A stretch of DNA of 64,000 nucleotides, from positions 518,501 through 582,500 of the forward strand of contig JAFMOC010000019.1 in assembly GCA_019802505.1 (NCBI GenBank). Reading direction: 5' to 3'. This DNA comes from Corydoras sp. C115. Taxonomy: Eukaryota; Chordata; Actinopteri; Siluriformes; Callichthyidae. Numbering within the stretch: position 1 is the first letter of the stretch; each line of letters opens with the position of its first letter. Made by a program: the position numbers and the translations under genes. A model generated the notes under the pieces. It made no database searches. It saw only the letters and a list, made by a program, of their open reading frames with translations, and was not told where the DNA came from. Shown one piece after another: positions 1 through 13,700 of this stretch.

Positions 1-62
1 TTTGAACCCCCAACCTTCAGATTGATAGCCCAACACCCTAACCACTGAGCTACTCACCCCCA
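1..62 (-). mobile_element. SINE-B head, cut by window start
   Basis: Reverse complement of the tRNA-like SINE-B head, with GGTTCAAA-type B box and TAGCTCAGTGGTTAG A box. The rest lies outside the window. Confidence 0.8.
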
Positions 63-115
63 GACTATAGGAAACTATAGTAACAAGTAACTACTGAACA
101 TCCGAAATTATAATA

Positions 116-255
116 ATCCATTTATCCATTATCCTCCACTTTATTCCCATTTTAGGGTCGTGGGGACGACCACAGGGACACGGGGAGGACATGAAAACTC
201 ATATCCAAATTAAAACCTGGATCCCCAGCACTCAGAAGCGAACCGTGCCACATTT
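116..255 (-). mobile_element. SINE-A fragment, diverged
   Basis: Tail CCATTATCCTCCACTTTATT and head AACCGTGCCAC with a large internal deletion. It is one of the more decayed copies. Confidence 0.7.
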
Positions 256-441
256 TATTATAATGCAGTTGGAAATCATATTTTAAGCAGCTGTTCCAAA
301 AACTTAGAAACTTATGCAACTATGCGCAGTTGTTGTGAGTCCAGTCTCCGAAAGAACAATATGTCCCACCTTGTAATTAGAGATCAAAGGGAGCAACTAC
401 CCAGGATTAACAAAGTGCTCTTCCCCTCTCTTCTTGTACAG

Positions 442-578
442 TATGTTCTGCAGCAAATGTGATGGCCTGTGTGATAAGGTGTGTGAGTTTAAAACCATCG
501 ACTCGGTGGACGCTGCTCAGTCTCTGCAGGGCTGCACCGTCATCAAAGGGAACCTGCACATTAACATCCGCCGGGGCA
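442..578 (+). CDS. igf1r: igf1r exon 4: end of Cys-rich domain, start of L2
   Basis: The acceptor is TTGTACAG and the donor GTAAGT. The exon encodes MFCSKCDGLCDKVCEF and then TIDSVDAAQSLQGC, the start of the second leucine-rich (L2) ligand-binding domain. At 137 nt it is 12 nt shorter than the human 149-nt exon, an in-frame loss of four residues at the Cys-rich/L2 boundary. The first base completes a codon begun in exon 3. Confidence 0.95.
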
Positions 579-3500
579 GTAAGTTCGAAGCACACACTGA
601 TCACCCTTCTGCACTGGCCACGTGAATTCTAGCGGCTGGTCTCACATGGTTGTGTAGATAATGAAGCAACAGTGATATTTTTACATTGTGCAGCATTGAA
701 AGGTCATTTCGGTGATCGATCTCAACCGACATGAAGGTGAAATGTCCTCTGCCGGTTGTTCCCCTCTCACACTCTGTTTTCCTTTCTGAAGATAACATTG
801 CGTCAGAGCTGGAGAGTTTCATGGGCTTGATCCAGCGGGTGACTGGCTACGTGCGGATCAAACATTCCCACACTCTGGGGTCCCTCTCCTTCCTAAAGAG
901 TCTGCGCTACATTGACGGAGATGAGCTTCTGGAAAAGTAAGATGCCCTTCCGTACTCTGGACTTACATTTTACCCCAAATATATTATATTATTATTATAA
1001 TATTATTATAATAATATTATTATTATTATTAACATTCATTCATCCATTATCTTCCGCTTTATCCTATATTAGGGTCGCGGGGGGGTTCCCATGCCCATCC
1101 AGGGGAGAAAGTTTCAGGCGCTGGGCAGATACACCCAGGACAGGGCGCCAATCTATCGCTGGGCACACACTCACTCACACAGACACACTCTATATGGGAG
1201 AACTCAATTGACTTGATCCATGTTTTTGGACTGTGGGAGGAAACCGGAGAACCCGGAGGAAACCCACGCGGACATGGGGAGAACATGGAAACTCCACCTA
1301 GATGGGGATTCAAACCAGGAATCCCTAGTGCTGAATGGAGAACACGCTAAGCCACCGTGCCACCCTCCAATATAACTAATAAATGATCAAACAAAATGTT
1401 TGAAAAATGGATGAATACACTCATGAATGGGCACTTTTTAAAGAGGACAGAGGGGAATAAGAGATTTTGGGCTAAAGCCCCTTATGTTTATAAACCCTGG
1501 TCATGACGATGTTCAGGTGCTCTTATGATGAACTAATTTTAACAGATCCCTAACTGTGTCCTGACCAATTAAATGCAACCCCAGATCGTCATATTCACAG
1601 ATGCAAACCGCATCTTTTTGTGCAGACATTCATTCATTCATTAATTATCATCTTCCACTTTATCCTATATTAGGGTCGCGGGAGGAGGGGGGGGTTCCCC
1701 ATGCCCATCCAGGGGAGAACGTCTCGGGCGCCGGGCAGACACACCCAGGACAGGGCGCCAATCTATCGCTGGGCGCACACTCACTCACACAAACATACTC
1801 TATATGGGGCAATTTGGAGAACTCAATTGACTTGATCCATGTTTTTGGACTGTGGGAGGAAACCGGAGAACCCGGAGGAAACCCACGCGGACACGGGGAG
1901 TACATGGAAACTCCACCCAGATGGGGATTCGGACCGGGAATCCCTAGTGCTGAGAGGCGAACGTGCTGACCATTAAGCCTTTGTGCAGACAGTGGATTTT
2001 ATTTACACGGGATGTGAACATACAGGTGAACTGTACATGCCGAATAAAAATTCTGCAACATCTTACATTCACTAAAAGACCTCTGTGTATTGTGCATGTG
2101 AATATTGTGTTGCGTGTTTTTTGTTCAGTTTAAACAACAGGATACATAGTAATTAAATCCACTGTAGCACCGAAGGGGAATTTTGACTTGCACATTATGT
2201 CAGATTTTACCTCCACTTGTAGGGAGTTTTGGAGAAGGTGGAGAAGGTCATGGGAAAGCTTTTCTTTCCTCTCAGGTTACATCCTGTGCAGAGCTTTTGT
2301 GGATCTCCAGCATTTTTCCCGTTCCTGGGTTGATCAACTGAATATTCTCAGTGCGTCACTGTGACGCCTGCTTTGATGTAATTATGTCTTATTGGTACTT
2401 AAACCCCATAATCATAGTAAATCTTTACAATATGGAGGTTCTAAAAATGTGTTATTAAAGCAATAAGGCATGAAAAAGCATGACTTATTGTAAATAACTC
2501 CCTGTTCTGTGATGGTCCTGACCAATAGAGGACAGAGAACCAACAGGGGACTAACAATCACAAGAAAACAGATGGACTACAGTCTGTAATTGTAAAACTA
2601 CAAAGTCCAGCTATATGGTAAGCAGAGGAAATAGACAATGGAGCAAGAAAGGGACGTGTCCAAACTTTTTCCTGTTTTCCTTCCATGGAATCTTTTAAAA
2701 CATGTACAATACCAGTCATTGTTAAATTCGAAGCAAGTGTAATTGTTGCTCTGTCCCAGCTGTAGTTTTTGTACCGCACCCATGTTCCTGGGTTTAGCTT
2801 TAATATAATTAGAGAAAAATATTTGTGTGTCTAGCACTCATTCTTTTGTCCTACAGCCAATACGCTTTCTCTGCCCTGGACAACCAACACCTGCAACATC
2901 TGTGGGACTGGAACCAACACAACCTGACCATCAGTGCAGGAAAGCTGTTCTTCCGCTCCAATCCAAAACTCTGCATGTCTGAGATCCGGCAGATGTGGGA
3001 GAAAACAGGGATCTCGAAAAAGATGGAGGAAGATGATGTTCGTAACAACGGAGAGCGAGCCAGCTGTGAGTGTGACCTGAACAGGAATGCCAATTCCTAA
3101 GATCCACTTTTTCATCTTTATACATAATCCATCCATCCATCCATTATCTTTGCTTTATCCTCTATTAGGGTCGTGAGGGGGGTTCCTTATGTCCATCCAG
3201 GGGAGAACGTTTGGGCGTTGGGCAGATAGACCCAGGACAGGGCGCCAATCCATCGCTGGGCACACACTCACTCACACAGACACACTCTATATGGGGCAAT
3301 TTTTGGAGAATTCAATTGACTTGATCCATGTTTTTGGACTGTGGGAGGAAACCGGAGAACCCGGAGGAAACCCATGCGGACACAGAGAGAACATGGAAAC
3401 TCCTCCCAGATTGGGATTCGAAAAGGGAATCCCTAGTGCTGAGAGGTGAACGTGCTAACCACTAAGCCACCGTGCCGCCCTTTATACATAATCTTCATAT

Positions 3501-6500
3501 GATTTTGTCATCATGAAAATATAATGTCATTTTGCTTAAACCTCTTATGTTTTTTGTTCTTTCTTTAAGGTGAAAGTCATATTTTGAAGTTTAAGACCAA
3601 CCAAACCCAAAGCAATCGAATAAAACTGACCTGGGAACGTTACCGACCTCCAGATTACAGAGACCTCATCAGCTTCATAGTCTACTACAAGGAAGCGTGA
3701 GTGTGGTTTACCTTCTTTTATTCAAGAAAATTCAAGATTCAAGAAAATTTTATTATCATTAATATCACATGTGGTACATGAGACAAGAAGGAAATTATGG
3801 GTCACGGACCCCGATTACCCTGTTCTTTTAAAGTTATAATTTAAATTTAAATATATAGATAGTATAAGATAGTATAAGTATATAGATACATTACATTACA
3901 TTACATTTGGTCATTTATTGGACGCTTTTATCCAAAGTGACTTACAAGGTGAACACAGGGTTAATCACAACATCCCTGGAGCAATGAGGGTTAATCAATA
4001 CCCACACTGGTAACTTCAGTGGACCTGGGATTTGAACCCACAACCTTCAGATTGATAGCCCAACACCCTGACCACTGAGCTACCGCTCCTCTTTTTCACA
4101 TAGATATGTGAAATGTAATAGAATATACAACAATCAATAAATATAATATAGAATATACAACTACAACTATAAATATATATATATAGTAAAAAATATATAG
4201 AATATATATAGAATATTTTAACTATAATATGATCTATAAATATATGTATATACAGTATATAAATAAACTTTAAGAATTACACTTTATATCTTATGGCGAA
4301 ATAAAGCTCGGCTTTACAGTACAATGTATATAATAAGAAAACAGAAACAAACAAAAAAAATATTCATTATATATTTTGTTAAAATGTACATTTCCGTGCT
4401 ATAGGTGAATTGTTTGATAATTTATTTTGACATACAGTTTTTCAAAATAAAGCCCCACATCATTTTCCACAGAATATATTTATTTAAATTGGTTAATATT
4501 TGATGACAATTTTATTACACAGTATATTTTTACATCATCTACTTGGAGCAGATATCTCCCGTTGCTTCGAGCTCTTGGAACGTTCATGTTCATGCAACCA
4601 TGTTCTCACTACACAAGTTACGCTCTGATCATCCTCAATATATCTTTAAGAGCCTCAAAGAGTGAGAAATCCAACTATCTTTTACGAAATCCAAATCTTT
4701 ATACACATATTTAAGTATTTAAAAGTCTTATGAAAAAAACCCATCATGGGCCAATACATTTTGAATGACCCTCATAATAATAATTTCTTATTTTGAATAA
4801 ATATCTCGTGAACTGAGAGACCGTGGTTGGTTTGAGACGTCCTCTGATCTCCTCCCAGCCATTTTATTGATTTCGTTTTCTTTTTTGTTTCTCACATGAC
4901 CAGCACACTTGACTAAACATAATGAAATATTGATTGGCTGAAGCAGACTTTAAAGTAATATCAAGCTTTTACAGGAGAAATATAAAAAAAGCTTTAAATA
5001 AACACTGTGTTTGCTGTTTGTAGTTATATAGCAGATATTTCTTTCTAATGAACACCATGCTGACATTTGCCCAGGCAGCTTAGTTGTAATTTTGTTTATG
5101 CTTATATGTTTTGCTCTGTGCTATTATAAATTTATTGAAAACTGCAGTCCAGATTATTGTAAATTATTTTTATTTTCCTGTTTCTGCCAATTTAGTTTAT
5201 GACTAGATGTTATGTTGTGAAAGACCAGATTATTAACAATTTGATATCAGTAAACGCATTTGTGAATCAAATCACTGCCAAACAGTGTAGCTGTTTTTGT
5301 TAGTAGTTATTTTTTCCAGAACTACTGACTTGTGTTGTTCTTCATTCATTCATTATCTTCCGCTTTATCCTATATTAGGGTTCCGCGGTGGGGTTCCCCA
5401 TGCCCATCCTGGGGAGAATGTTTTGTGCGCTGGGCACACACTCACTCACACAGACACACTCTATATGGGGCAATTTGGAGAACTCAATTGACTTGCTCCA
5501 TGTTTCTGGACTGTGGGAGGAAACCGGAGAACCCGGAGGAAACCCACGGGGACACGGGGAGAACATGGAAACTCCACCCAGGTTGGGATTTGAACCAGGA
5601 ATCCCTAATGCTGAGAGGAGAACATGCTAACCACTAAGCCACCGTGCCGCCCCCCTCCTGTACCTTATTGCTTTATTAGAACATAGAGAGGGAGTGGTAG
5701 CTCAGTGGTTAGGGTGTTGGGCTTTCAATCTGAAGGTTGGCGGTTCAAATCCCAGGTCCACTAACGTGGGTCCTTGAGTAAGACCCTTAACCCCTCATTG
5801 CTCCAGGGATGTTGTGATTAACCCTGTGCTCACCTTGTAATTCGCTTTGGATAAAAGCGTCCAATAAATGACCAAATGTATGTATATGTACATACCTGTT
5901 AGAAGCTGGTAGAGGTCACTCATCCAATGGCAAAGAAGAATCACCAGCCTGGCTTCCTTCCAATCAGACGAACCCATTTGCACTCTTATTGTAGAGCACT
6001 AAGCTGTTAAAGCACCCATCACAGACCCGATGCTTTTGCTACCTCTATATTAAAAATGTTTTATGGAGCCTCAAGTCTCAAGGAGGCTGCTGGACTGGTC
6101 TAGTGCCTAGGGACACATTTAACTGTTCCTGTATAAAGACTGGTTCAATTGTAAGGTTTACTGCGTTTTCCACCAGCTGCTAAAATGCAATGACACAGGT
6201 GACTGAGGAATTTAAAGTGCATCTGGTGGTCCGGCTCAGTGTGCAGGTTCTTCCTGAAATAAACTGATGCAAGTGCTGATGCAATGGAAATGTGTTTGAC
6301 TGAAGCACGAAAGTATAATAAACATAAATAAAATGTTTCTTTATGGGTTTCATTAGCACCGTTCCACACAGTTGCCATGCGGTCCTTCGTAACAGATATT
6401 TGAAGATTTACAGGAGAATTAACAGCAACTTCCAGCTAATAAATCACTAATCAATCTACTGACAACATCACATACTGCACATTATAGTAAATCCATGAGC

Positions 6501-8835
6501 TGCAGTCTCTCATGAAGCAGATCTTTTGATTTACTTTGTCTCTTATTTGTCTTGCAGACCATTCCAGAACGTTACAGAGTTTGACGAACAGGACAGCTGC
6601 AAGTCCAGTTGGTCCATGGTCGATGTTGACCTCCCTCAAGAAAAATATATGGATCCAGGGGTCCTGCTGTACCCACTGAAGCCATGGACGCAGTATGCCA
6701 TCTTCGTGAAGGCCATTACTCTGGAGTATAAACATACGTTGGGTGCCAAGAGTGAAGTGGTCTACATCCGCACCAAAGCTTCAGGTAACCACCATGTACC
6801 ATGTTGTGATCAATCACTACATTGTAGTATCAAAAAAATACTTTAAAATATAAGTATTTTTGCACATACTGTTGAATCCTAACGGTGTGTGTGTGTATAT
6901 TGATAACTTAACTTAATAAATAATTGTATCAATTATATATAAACAAGAAAATCAGGTTTTAAACATCCATCCATATTAGGGTCGCAGGGGGGGGTCCCCA
7001 TGCCCATCCAGGGGAGAACGTTTCGGGCGCTGGGCAGATACACCCAGGACAGGGCGCCAATCTATCACTGGGAACACACTCACTCACACAGACATGCACG
7101 GAAACACTCTATATGAGGCAATTTGGAGAACTCAATTGACTTGATCCATGTTTTTGGGATGTCTGTGTCTGTCTGTGGGAAAGAGAACCCGAAGGAAACC
7201 CACTCGGACACGGGGAGAATATTGAAGCTCCACCCAGATGGGGATTTGAATTGGGAATCCCTAGTGCTGAGAGGAGAACATGCTAACCACTAAGCCACCG
7301 TGCCACCCGGTTTTAAATATTACGCACTAATTTTACTTAAGTGTAAAAAAGTATACTGAACCTTTAAGTTAAACACAGGATGGAAAACCTTTCATTATGG
7401 AAGTCCTGCATCTAAAGAAATTGTTAAGTCCACAAAATCCAGCTTAAATTTAATAACAACTGAAAAAATGTGACCAAATTTATACAAAAGGTTTTGTCAT
7501 TTATAGGCTTTTTATATACTACTTTTCAGAGCCTTCAATGCCGAGGGATGCTCGCGCTTACGCCAATTCTTCTACATCACTGGTGGTGAAGTGGTCTCCT
7601 CCTAGCTCCCCGAATGGGAACTCAACCTACTATCTTCTCCGCTGGCAGCAGCAGCCCGAGGACCGGGAACTATATCAACACAACTATTGTTCAAAAGGTA
7701 AAAATTCAGAAAATATGTTACAACAACTGGGGCGGCGGCACGGTGGCTTAGTGGTTAGCACATTCGCCTCTCAGCACTAGGGATTCCCGGTTCGAATCCC
7801 CATCTGGGTGGAGTTTCCATGTTCTCCCCGTGTCTGCGTGGGTTTCCTCCGGGTTCTCCGGTTTCCTCCCACAGTCCAAAAACATGGATCAAGTCAATTG
7901 AATTCTCAAAATTGCCCCATAATGAGTGTGTTTGTGAGAGTGAGTGTGTGCCCAGTGATGGATTGGCGCCCTGTCCTGGGTCTATCTGCCCAGCGCCCGA
8001 GATGTTCTCCCCTGGATGGGCATGGGGAACCCCACCACGACCCTAATAGAGGATAAAGCGGGAGATAATGAATGAATGAATGAATGAACAACTGGGGTGG
8101 CACGGTGGCTTAGTGATCAGCACGTTCGCCTCTCAGCGCTAGGGATTCCCGGTTTGAATCCCAATTCAAACCGGAGTTTTGAATGAGTTTCTATGTTCTC
8201 CCCATTTCCTTGTGGGCTGTCCTGGGTGTATCTGCCCAGCGCCCGAGACATTCTCCCCATAGATGGATGTTACTACAAATGTCTACTGTCATTTTGTAGA
8301 GAGTTAATGTTTGGGGTCAGAGCACAGAGTCATAATACAGCACCTATAGAACAATACAGGGACCTTAGAACAACCCTCACACTACTGCACCTCTGCTTTT
8401 ATATCTTCACATCATGTCTAGCACCACTGTGATTGTCGAGAGACATCATATACCCCCCCCCCCCCTTTTTCTTTTTTTATAAGAGCACAGCCAATTTACT
8501 CTCTTCAGCCTCCAGTCATAGGTTCCTGTGTAATCAATAGGATTTAAGCCATTGTCTGATATTTAGACCAGTATTGTGAATATCAGGGTGCTAATCTGTG
8601 GTAACATCTGTTTGCCCCCAGAACTGAAGATCCCAATCCGCATCTCAGCCACAGCCTTGTCCGAGATGGAGGAGGAGACCAAGCCCACTAAATCAGACAT
8701 GGCTGGTGGTGAAAAAGGTCTGTGCTGCCCTTGCCCTAAAACCAAAGAGGATCTGAAGGCTGAGGCAGAGGAGCGAGCGCTCAGCAAAGTGTTCGAGAAC
8801 TTCCTCCACAACGCTGTATTTACACCCAGGTGCAG

Positions 8836-8881
<46 letters not shown>

Positions 8882-10659
8882 GACCAATAGAAAAGATTCA
8901 AACAAATTACCCACTAACTTTTCGACCGACTCAGAATCGGGATGTTGTTTCCAAAAAAATAAAAATAATAAATTAATTATTCATCCATCCATTAACTTCC
9001 GCTTTATCCTCTACTAGGGTCGCGGGGGGGTTCCCCATGCCCATCCAGGGGAGAACGTCTTGGGCACTGGGCAAATACACCCAGGGCAGGACGTCAATCT
9101 ATCACTGGGCACACACTAACTCACGCAGACACACTCTATATGGGGCAATTTGGAGAACTCAATTGACTTGATCCATGTTTTTGGACTGTGGGAGGAAACC
9201 GGAGAACCCGGAGGAAACCCACGCGGACACGGGGAGAACACGGAAACTCCACCCAGATTGGGATTCGAACCGGGAATCCCTAGTGCTGAGAGGAGAACAT
9301 GCTAACCACTAAGCCACCGTGCCGCCCTGATTGAAAGAATCACTTTAAAAATCGAGCCAAAATTTTTGATCACAGATTAGATTTTCCTTTTTCTGCTCAC
9401 ACTGTTCGTAGAGATCTCTTGGTCTGAGGTACCCTGAGGCCCTGACTGCAGCTCTGAAATGACTTTGTCAGTCGGGCCTTCTATTAACAGGAATTTGATG
9501 GAACATCTGGGGCGTATTACAGCGTTACCTTACTCATGGCGGCTGTCTTACTTTAAATGCCAGAAGTGGAGACACACATGCAAACTAGTGCAGACACACC
9601 GCCATTGTGGCAGCTTTAAAATGAAGTATTTAAAAAGGTTATTCAGGACACAGAACCTAAAAATAGGTGAACGGGCCTGTGTGCACGCATGCGCAGTCTG
9701 TCCGTCAGAGCAACTTCAGATTCTCCATCGTTGCTTTTATGCTTTAATTTTTCGGGACTTATCTTCTGTTTTGTCCACCTTCATACTTCATACTCTGTTG
9801 CAGGTCTGTTTTGTATTATTGCCTTTCTCCGCCTCATCAGGTGCATCTTCTGTCCCTAGTGCAGTCCTTCTCAAATAGTGGGGCGGTGCCTGGGGGGGCG
9901 CATAACAAGAAATCAGAGAGCAAGTGATATTAAGTGTACTGAACAAACCCTCAAGAGACAACATGGAGAAATATTTAACAGGGATGAGGAGAGAAAGGCG
10001 GAGAGAGACGAAGATAATGAGAGCAACAAAAGTCAACCGAAAACTAAAACTAGGAAATGTGACGAAGCGTATGTAGCGCTTGGCTTCACTGTAACTGAGG
10101 TGGAGACGAAGAAAGACCGGTGTCTTAAAATGTTGGCAGCGGACAGCGTGAAGCCAAATAAATGAAGGCGTCACTTAAAGACGTTACACCCCAATCACGC
10201 TGATAACCGCTTGAGTTTTTAATTGTAAACGTGACGCGTATAACCAGCAATCATCCCGCTTTATGAAAGCTGCTCCAGAAAAGCTGTGCGCTGCAAAACG
10301 GGAGACATTATGCCATTCTGACTTCCTTATTTTGATTTTTAAAATGTTGCTGATAAATTTGAATTTATTATTATTTCTTAATTTTATTTCATTTCAAGAT
10401 TCAAGAACATTTTATTATCATTAATATCACATTGTTACATGAGATAGGAACGAAATTATGGGTCACGGACCCTGATTACCCTGTTATTTAAATTGAAATT
10501 TTGAAGAAGAAATGAGAATTACACATATTGCTATGTGAAATATAATATAGAATACCACAATTAATATATAATATATATAATATACCACTACAAATATAGA
10601 ATATTTAACTATAAATATAATATATAAATATATGTATATACAGTATATAACAATAAATT

Positions 10660-10715
<56 letters not shown>

Positions 10716-13700
10716 CATACACTATATATAAAAGTAGTATAGAATAGATATAAAATATAATATAAAATATTTATATCTATTCTATACTATTTATATATTC
10801 ATTTTTCAGTATCAAATGCCGGCACGGTGGCTTAGTGGTTCGCACGTTCTCCTCTCAGCGCTAGGGATTCCCGGTTCGAATTCCCATCTGGGTGGGAGTT
10901 TCCATGTTCTCCCCGTGTCTGCGTGGGTTTCCTCCGGGTTCCCCGGTTTCCTCCCACAGTCCAAAAACATGGATCAAGTCAATTAAATTCTCAAAATTGC
11001 CCCATATAGAGTGTGTGTGTGTATGAGTGTGTGCCCAGCGATGGATTGGCACCCTGTCCTGGGTCTATCTGCCCAGCGCCCGAAACGTTCTCCCCTGGAT
11101 GGGCATGGGGAACCCCACCGCGACCCTAATATAGGATAAAGCGGGAGATGATGGATGAATGAGTATCAAATGCCAGTCAGTTCATAAATGTTTAAATAAG
11201 GAGTTCATTCGTTTCTGTCACAAACTAAAAAATTTATAAAATTATTCTTTGTTCTAAGTTGATCTGTATTTCTTTATTTTTTTTGTTTTCTTTATTGTTA
11301 ATAAGGATACATTGTTATAAAAGAGTTGTACTTAGAACAAATTTATAGACAAATCATACTACAGTGGGCGTGTAAAAATACTTTTTCATCTCATTTTGTC
11401 ATGTACAGGGTGGGGGGTTGGGGGTGCAAAATGATTTCTTCTTCCTAGGGGGGGCCTAACAGAAATTAATTGAGAATCACTGCCCTAGTGCCACTTTGTC
11501 TCCTCAGCACCAGCTGGTTTTTCTATTTTTCTTAGCTTTGTTGGTATATTATGTGATCTTACACTTATAGTCAATTCCCGCTCCACATCCCCCCATCCCT
11601 TTCCCACCTCTGGAGTCTTAATCCCATCATAGGGTCTGATTGTTAATCGCTAAATGTCACCTAAAGCCGGTGTTGGGTAAGGCCTCAGCCACTGCGCTGG
11701 AGCTACATATGTGAAGTGGCTGTAGCGCAGTAAACCAGCTGGAAAACTGCCGTCGTTGCTGTTGCACGCATGATGCCAAGCGTCGTTAATGATCTGAAGC
11801 TTTTCCATCATCATGACCACGCAAAGTAATACATGAGGAGAAAGGTCTAATCATTCCATAAGCTGTGGCTTTCTCGTAACATGATCTTTATGCGTTGTAG
11901 CAGGTGCAGAATGTGAGGCGTTCCATGTGTTTCACAGAACCGAGGTTCTCGTTTATGACGTTTGCCTTTATTTTGTAGGAGTTTGGATAAAACGGTAACC
12001 CTGTTTAAGTTCCTAGTTTATAAACCCTTATGGTGAAGTGAAGTGTAGCTAAAACTGAGAAGTTACTTATGGAGTGTAACAATGTTAATGATTTGCAACT
12101 GAAAGGAACCATAATGGCTTCAGCAGAAGGACCTAATTATCCCCAGTCCAGATATTGCTGGGATAATAGCTTTATTGTGGTTTTTATGAGGATTGCTAAC
12201 AGTTTCAACATGCCAGTGTAGTGCAGTTCACAAGTTTAAGTGCTTTTATTATCTAAATATTAAGGTAATGTATTAGAAACAAAGCTGTGACGGGATGGAT
12301 CCAGCTCGTGCCTGTTGAATTGTATTTGGTTTCTTTGTTTAATACTCGGCGGCACGGTGGCTTAGTGGTTTAGCATGTTCGCCTCTAGGCGCTAGGGATT
12401 CCCGGTTCGAATCCCCATCTGGGTGGAGTTTCCATATTCTCCCCGTGTCCACGTGGGTTTCCTCCTCCAAAAACATGGATCAAGTCAATTGAGTTCTCCA
12501 AATTGCCCCAGTATAGAGTGTGTTTGTGTGAGTGAGTGTGTGCCCAGCGATGGATTGGCGCCCTGTCCTGGGTGTATCTGCCCAGCGCCCGAAACGTTCT
12601 CCCCTGGGCATGGGGAACCCCCCCCCCCCCCCCCCCCGCAACCGTAATAGAGGATAAAGCGTGAGATAATGAATGAATGAGTATGAAATGCCAGTCAGTT
12701 CAAAAATGTTTAAATAAGGAGTTAATTCGTTTCTGTTACAAACTAAAAAATGTATAAAATTATTCTTTGTTCTAAGTTGATCTTTTTTGTTTTCTTTATT
12801 GTTAATAAGGATACATTGTTACAAAAGAGGTGTATTTAGTTTGTGTGAGTGAGTGTGTGCCCAGCGATGGATTGGCGTCCTGTCCTGGGTGTATCTGCCC
12901 AGCGCCCGAAACGTTCTCCCCCCCGCAACCCTAATATAGGATAAAGCGGAAAATAATGAATGAATGAATGAATGTTTAATACTCAGTTCTCTGTCCCGCA
13001 GACCTCAGGAACGGCGGCGGCGTAATGTTTTCGGAGTGGCTAACGCCACGTTGGCGCAAGAGTATAACCTGACGGTGCAAGAGGTGCACGAACGATTGTA
13101 CCCGTTCTCACAAGCCACCGTGCATACAGAGTTCATGGAGATCTTCAACCTGCAACCATTCACTGTCTATCGCATCGACATTCACGCGTGTAACCACGAA
13201 GTCAAACACTGCAGCGCCGCTGCCTTCGTCTTCTCCAGGACCAAACCTGCAGGTGAGGCGGTCCATATGGAATTCAAACACCAACACCCAACAGCACGTC
13301 ACCTTCTCAGGGCTGGAGATCCAGGTTCAATCCCGATCTGGGTGGAGTTCCCACATGGGTTTTACATTTACATTACATTTACATTTGGTTATTTTAGCGG
13401 ACGCTAGTGGTCTGATCATTTGGAATTACTCACTGAGTATTCAGGCACAAAATCTCATTAAGATCAGTCTGTAGTTCAACTGAATGACACCCAGACCACA
13501 AACAAACTTCATGAAATACAACCGAAAATCGATAACGGACCAAGAATTCACCATGGACGGCGCATAGACCAAGTCATCTACTCAAGATGCAGAATCGGAC
13601 ACACCAGACTAACCCACCAACACCTAATAAAAGGAGAAACCCCACCGATATGTCCAACCTGCCAAACACCCCTCACTGTGAAACATATCCTAATAGACTG

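Larger units (their letters stand above)
9862..11482 (+). mobile_element. hAT (ZBED/Buster-like) DNA transposon, non-autonomous
   Basis: Ends are CAGTCCTTCTCAAA and TTGAGAATCACTG (imperfect terminal inverted repeats), with an exact 8-bp duplication CCCTAGTG at 9854-9861 and 11483-11490, the hallmark length for hAT insertions. The subterminal G-rich tracts GGGGCGGTGCCTGGGGGGGC and TAGGGGGGGCC are typical of ZBED-type hATs. A decayed BED-finger region lies inside. A SINE-A (10821-11161) and a (TA)n tract are nested in it. No transposase catalytic core remains. Confidence 0.9.

Noticed and set aside
1601..1969. Long open frames such as HSFINYHLPLYPILGSR and MFSPCPRGFPPGSPVSSHSP repeated across the window
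   Set aside because: They are translations of SINE-A copies in one strand or the other; the element is tRNA-derived and non-coding.
7741..7800. tRNA-like A and B boxes (GTGGCTTAGTGGTTAGC, GGTTCGAATCC) that could be called tRNA genes
   Set aside because: They are heads of SINE-A or SINE-B copies; no complete cloverleaf with acceptor stem and T-loop spacing was seen.
8576..8890. Extended frame through igf1r exon 10 ending in a Thr-His run
   Set aside because: The His-Thr part is the intronic (CA)n; the exon stops at the donor at 8829.
9459..9878. 139-codon open frame upstream of the hAT
   Set aside because: No recognisable domain; it runs across the hAT boundary, so it is not a conserved gene.
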